Position numbers and translations under genes: made by a program | The notes under the pieces: model-generated | Databases searched by the model: none | The model's input: only the letters and a program-made list of their open reading frames with translations | What the model was told of the DNA's origin: nothing | Assembly (NCBI RefSeq): GCF_013179735.1 | Contig: NZ_JABMEG010000001.1 | Location: 620,001 to 684,000, forward strand | Length of the DNA: 64,000 nucleotides | Reading direction: 5' to 3' | Origin: Permianibacter fluminis | GTDB lineage: Bacteria > Pseudomonadota > Gammaproteobacteria > Enterobacterales > Permianibacteraceae | In this document: one piece after another, positions 61,465-64,000 of the stretch | Layout of the letters: every line of letters begins with the position of its first letter | Numbering within the stretch: the stretch's first letter is position 1

Positions 61465-62724
61465 CTAAAACTCAAAGCGGTAGTCGAGATAAATTCGCCA
61501 CTCATCCGTGAAGCTGGAATCTGATGCGGCCTGAAACCGGCCACTGGTCAGCATGAAGCTGTGGACGCGGTCGCGGCGCCAGCGCAGCGTCAGATCCGTT
61601 TCGTCGCCGTAGTCGACGCCGGTGGCGGCCGCACTGAACCGCTGCTGGCGTAGCTCGACCAACCATGGCGCTTGCCGCCAGCTGATCCGAGCGGATTTCT
61701 CCAGCAATCCTTGTTCAGGTGTGCTGGAAAATTTATTGACCACGCCGTGGAAGTCATGTGACGAGCCCAGCGGCGTGATAAATGACCGGCCCTGCTGTGA
61801 GTCCAGCACTTCGTAACGTGCGCCAAATTCAACCGCATCATAACCCAGCGCGGCATCCAGCAAGCGATAGACAACGGATACCGCTGATTTTGGCAGCGCT
61901 CCGCTGACGCTGTCGCGGTGTTGATGCGCGTATTCCAGCTGCGTGCGCAAACGCCAGGCGTCAAATTTGTAGTCGAATTGATGCCGCAAGCCAAACTGCT
62001 GGTGTGACAACTCGGGAAAATCGAGATAGTCATTGAAATAGGCGTAGCCAACAAAGTGCTGGTAATCCCATTCGCTCCATTCCGCCCGCAGCCAATTGGC
62101 ATTGATGCGATGGTCACCCAGCCGCGCCGCCGGGCGCACACCGTTCAGATCATCATAGCGCTGGTCGCTTTCTGACAGGCTACGTCCGGCATCGTCGCCA
62201 AAAATGCGGTTGACGTTGTAGACATGAGCGTATTGAAGCAGCGATGACGCGGCTAACCGTGTCTGTACCGTCAGACCATCAAAGGTTTGTTCATTTTGCC
62301 AAAAGGCATTGCCACCCACGAAGCGCTGGTTATCAAACTCGATGCGTTGCCGGCCTAACTTCCACGGCGCCATATCATTGTTGCTTTCAAGGTAGAACTG
62401 GTTCAGATCAAATCCGTCGGTATCGGGCACCACCGGCTGACCATTGTCGGTTACGCCATCACTGTGTTGGTCTCGCAAAGCACGGCCGACATAGTCCAGC
62501 TCAAGCAGAGTGGTCCAGTTGTCTTGCCAATGGCTCCGCAGATTGAGGCGCAGCAATGCCGAAAAGGCGGCACCGGCATTGCCATCCTGATCAATTGCGC
62601 TGTAGCGGGTGCGAACCGAGCCGGTCAAATCGGACTCCGCAAACACCAGCGCGGCCTGTGCGAAGACCGCGCACAAACCGACTGCCACCATGCGCGCAGC
62701 ACGCCGGCGATAGCGATGCGACAT
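61465..62724 (-). CDS. outer-membrane beta-barrel protein (alginate-export/porin-like)
   Basis: A 419-residue protein with a signal peptide (cleaved near FAESDLTG) and strong alternation typical of a beta-barrel, ending in YRFEF. Repeated aromatic girdle residues and the WKLGRQRIEFDNQRFVGG segment are typical of the alginate-export/Occ-like family. The start codon overlaps the stop of the upstream leucine-rich-repeat gene by one base (TAATG), so translation is coupled. With the anti-sigma gene further upstream this makes an operon. It might transport a polysaccharide or short oligomer, or serve as a structural OMP; not resolved. Confidence 0.86.
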   Translation of the reverse strand: MSHRYRRRAARMVAVGLCAVFAQAALVFAESDLTGSVRTRYSAIDQDGNAGAAFSALLRLNLRSHWQDNWTTLLELDYVGRALRDQHSDGVTDNGQPVVPDTDGFDLNQFYLESNNDMAPWKLGRQRIEFDNQRFVGGNAFWQNEQTFDGLTVQTRLAASSLLQYAHVYNVNRIFGDDAGRSLSESDQRYDDLNGVRPAARLGDHRINANWLRAEWSEWDYQHFVGYAYFNDYLDFPELSHQQFGLRHQFDYKFDAWRLRTQLEYAHQHRDSVSGALPKSAVSVVYRLLDAALGYDAVEFGARYEVLDSQQGRSFITPLGSSHDFHGVVNKFSSTPEQGLLEKSARISWRQAPWLVELRQQRFSAAATGVDYGDETDLTLRWRRDRVHSFMLTSGRFQAASDSSFTDEWRIYLDYRFEF

Positions 62725-63401
62725 TATTGTTTCCAGTCAGGGGCGTTGCCGTCGTGCAGAAACGTCACGCTTCTCATGCTGTCCATGCGTTGGTAGAGCT
62801 CATCGGGCATCGGGTTTTGTCGTACATCCATATAACGTAGCGCCGGGAGATGATCAATATCTATGTCAGGCAGCTTGTTGTTGAACAGATAGATCTTTGC
62901 CAAAGCCGGAAGCTGGCGGTAATGAAACGCCGTCAGCTGGTTGGCGTTGCCTTTCAGCAGCGCAAGCTTTGGCATATCAGCCAACTCCAGCAGTGTTAAG
63001 GCATTGTCAAAGATGTACAGCTCCGAGAGTTGCGGAACGTTCTGGAGATGCAGCGCGCTGAGCCGATTTCGGCTCAACGCCAGCCGCTGGAGCTGCGGCA
63101 GGTTCTGAATCGAAACCTCGGTCAACTGATTGTTGTGCAGACTCAGGCTTTCCAGCTGGCTCAGTTGTTCAATACCAGCCAGGGAACGAATGGACTGTGA
63201 GTGGCAACTCAAGGATTTGACATCTGTTGGCTGATGCCAGCCGTTTTCAGCGGCAAGCGTTTTTACGCATTCGGCCAGCGCCGGATCCGGCAGAGTCGAC
63301 CACCATTCGGCTGTTTTATTGGTTGTGCTCTCGCTTGGCCAAGCAGCGCCAGCGGCCGCCCAGAACAACGCCAACGTAGCGAAATGCCGTAGCGCGATCA
63401 C
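62724..63401 (-). CDS. exported leucine-rich-repeat protein
   Basis: A 225-residue protein with a signal peptide (residues 1-21) and about six leucine-rich repeats of 20-21 residues: for example LSQLESLSLHNNQLTEVSIQ, NLPQLQRLALSRNRLSALHL and NVPQLSELYIFDNALTLLEL. Two cysteines (ECVKTL and LSCHSQ) cap the N-terminal side. Secreted LRR proteins usually bind other proteins. It starts with GTG at 63401, 3 bases after the anti-sigma stop, and runs into the barrel gene with a 1-base overlap. It is therefore probably co-produced with both. Function unknown. Confidence 0.85.
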   Translation of the reverse strand: MIALRHFATLALFWAAAGAAWPSESTTNKTAEWWSTLPDPALAECVKTLAAENGWHQPTDVKSLSCHSQSIRSLAGIEQLSQLESLSLHNNQLTEVSIQNLPQLQRLALSRNRLSALHLQNVPQLSELYIFDNALTLLELADMPKLALLKGNANQLTAFHYRQLPALAKIYLFNNKLPDIDIDHLPALRYMDVRQNPMPDELYQRMDSMRSVTFLHDGNAPDWKQ

Positions 63402-63404
63402 CGT

Positions 63405-64000
63405 TTACACTCGCTTCAGCTGCACGCAAACCCCGCGCGCGATCAGTTGCTCACTGGGTTGATCCAGTGCGGAGCCGCCGGTTTCTTCTTCGGTCAACAG
63501 TAGCTCGGCCGCATCGTGAATCAGTCTGGCGGTGGCTTCGTCCAGCGCGACACCGGTTTGCACTGTGCCGGAAAAAATTGCGACGGATCGCGCTTCGCCG
63601 TCTCGTTTTGATACCGCCCACAGCTGTAGCGAGCGGTTCGGTTTGACCGTTACGGTTTCCCATTGCAACCAGAGCTGCTTGCTGTCGGCTGAGGTCAGTG
63701 CCGTCAGCGATGCGGAGCCTTTCTGGTTGAGCAGGACCGCAGCATAGCTGGCGTTCGGCGCGGTCGGCGGTGCCCGCCAGAACAGCGAGTAACTGGACAG
63801 CCCTACAGCAAACAACAGACTCAAGGCCAGCGCCCAGCGCAACAGCAACAGTTCGCGCAAGGTCTGCCGCGGAACCTCGACGGTCTGATCAATTTTTGCC
63901 GCAATGCGGGCCCAGGTGCTGGCCGCGGTCGGCAACGCTGCCGGTTTTTGCATCGCCATCATGTGCTGCTCCCAGAACGCGACCGCGTTGGCAAACTCAG
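63405..64000 (-). CDS. anti-sigma factor, RskA-type (start outside window)
   Basis: Partial gene; the reading frame continues past the window end. The last visible residues upstream of the first ATG (EFANAVAFWEQH) match the N-terminal AVAxWE motif of RskA-type anti-sigma factors that act on ECF sigma factors. One transmembrane helix (LLRWALALSLLFAVGLSSYSLF) follows, and the periplasmic C-terminal domain begins YAAVLLNQKGSASLTAL and includes LWAVSKRDGEARSVAIFSGT. The cognate sigma factor is expected just upstream, outside the window. The gene is followed after 3 bases by the LRR gene and then the barrel gene, so all three probably respond to the same signal. Confidence 0.85.
   Translation of the reverse strand, partial: EFANAVAFWEQHMMAMQKPAALPTAASTWARIAAKIDQTVEVPRQTLRELLLLRWALALSLLFAVGLSSYSLFWRAPPTAPNASYAAVLLNQKGSASLTALTSADSKQLWLQWETVTVKPNRSLQLWAVSKRDGEARSVAIFSGTVQTGVALDEATARLIHDAAELLLTEEETGGSALDQPSEQLIARGVCVQLKRV

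Noticed and set aside
1-64000. CRISPR array, prophage, integron or tRNA genes
   Set aside because: I looked for regularly spaced direct repeats, integrase or transposase frames and cloverleaf segments and found none that I could support. The only regular array is the 126-bp tandem at 15.6 kb, which has no spacers.

Overview
The window is GC-rich chromosomal DNA from a Gram-negative bacterium, most likely a gammaproteobacterium. Pointers are the two-subunit glycyl-tRNA synthetase (glyQ, glyS), a GmhB heptose phosphatase for LPS, a GspE-type secretion ATPase, outer-membrane proteins, lipoboxes, a PEP-CTERM protein, and REP-like palindromes of the kind common in pseudomonads and xanthomonads. 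I cannot name the genus from sequence alone. I recognised no rRNA, tRNA, CRISPR array, prophage or complete insertion sequence.

Layout. 0-8 kb: the end of a gspE-like gene, an amino-acid racemase, then the minus-strand block glyQ-glyS-gmhB, two VOC proteins and the DNA glycosylase Tag. 8-16 kb: a small unannotated transcription unit, a secreted cyanophycinase-like hydrolase, an FRG-domain protein, a GNAT, Ada, a DUF559 nuclease-like gene bracketed by C-rich palindromes, and cstA-ybdD separated by a 126-bp tandem repeat. 16-26 kb: cytochrome b, a solute-binding protein with a methyltransferase, putP, an AT-rich KAP-type NTPase islet, and an oxidoreductase/LysR pair. 26-41 kb: a diguanylate cyclase, a persulfide dioxygenase-like enzyme, membrane and lipid-related proteins, a GlxA-type regulator, esterase and beta-lactamase-fold hydrolases, MipA and a LysR regulator. 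41-57 kb: a secreted-hydrolase zone (BTRD1-serine hydrolase, fungalysin-like metallopeptidase, a PEP-CTERM/small protein/metallopeptidase operon, a subtilase) mixed with a MATE pump, a PadR module and a rhomboid protease. 57-64 kb: a YhiN-like flavoprotein, glpK, a crotonase, and an operon of anti-sigma factor, leucine-rich-repeat protein and outer-membrane barrel protein.

The gene set fits a free-living heterotroph that scavenges peptides and amino acids: several secreted peptidases, a secreted cyanophycinase-like enzyme, CstA/YbdD peptide or pyruvate uptake, PutP proline uptake and two DNA alkylation-repair enzymes. Most genes are ordinary housekeeping or catabolic genes. The parts that need a second look are the repeats and the accessory genes: the C-rich palindrome family and its DUF559 neighbour, the cstA 3'-end triplication, the orphan KAP NTPase, the short unit at 8.24-8.46 kb, and two compact envelope/secreted-protein operons.
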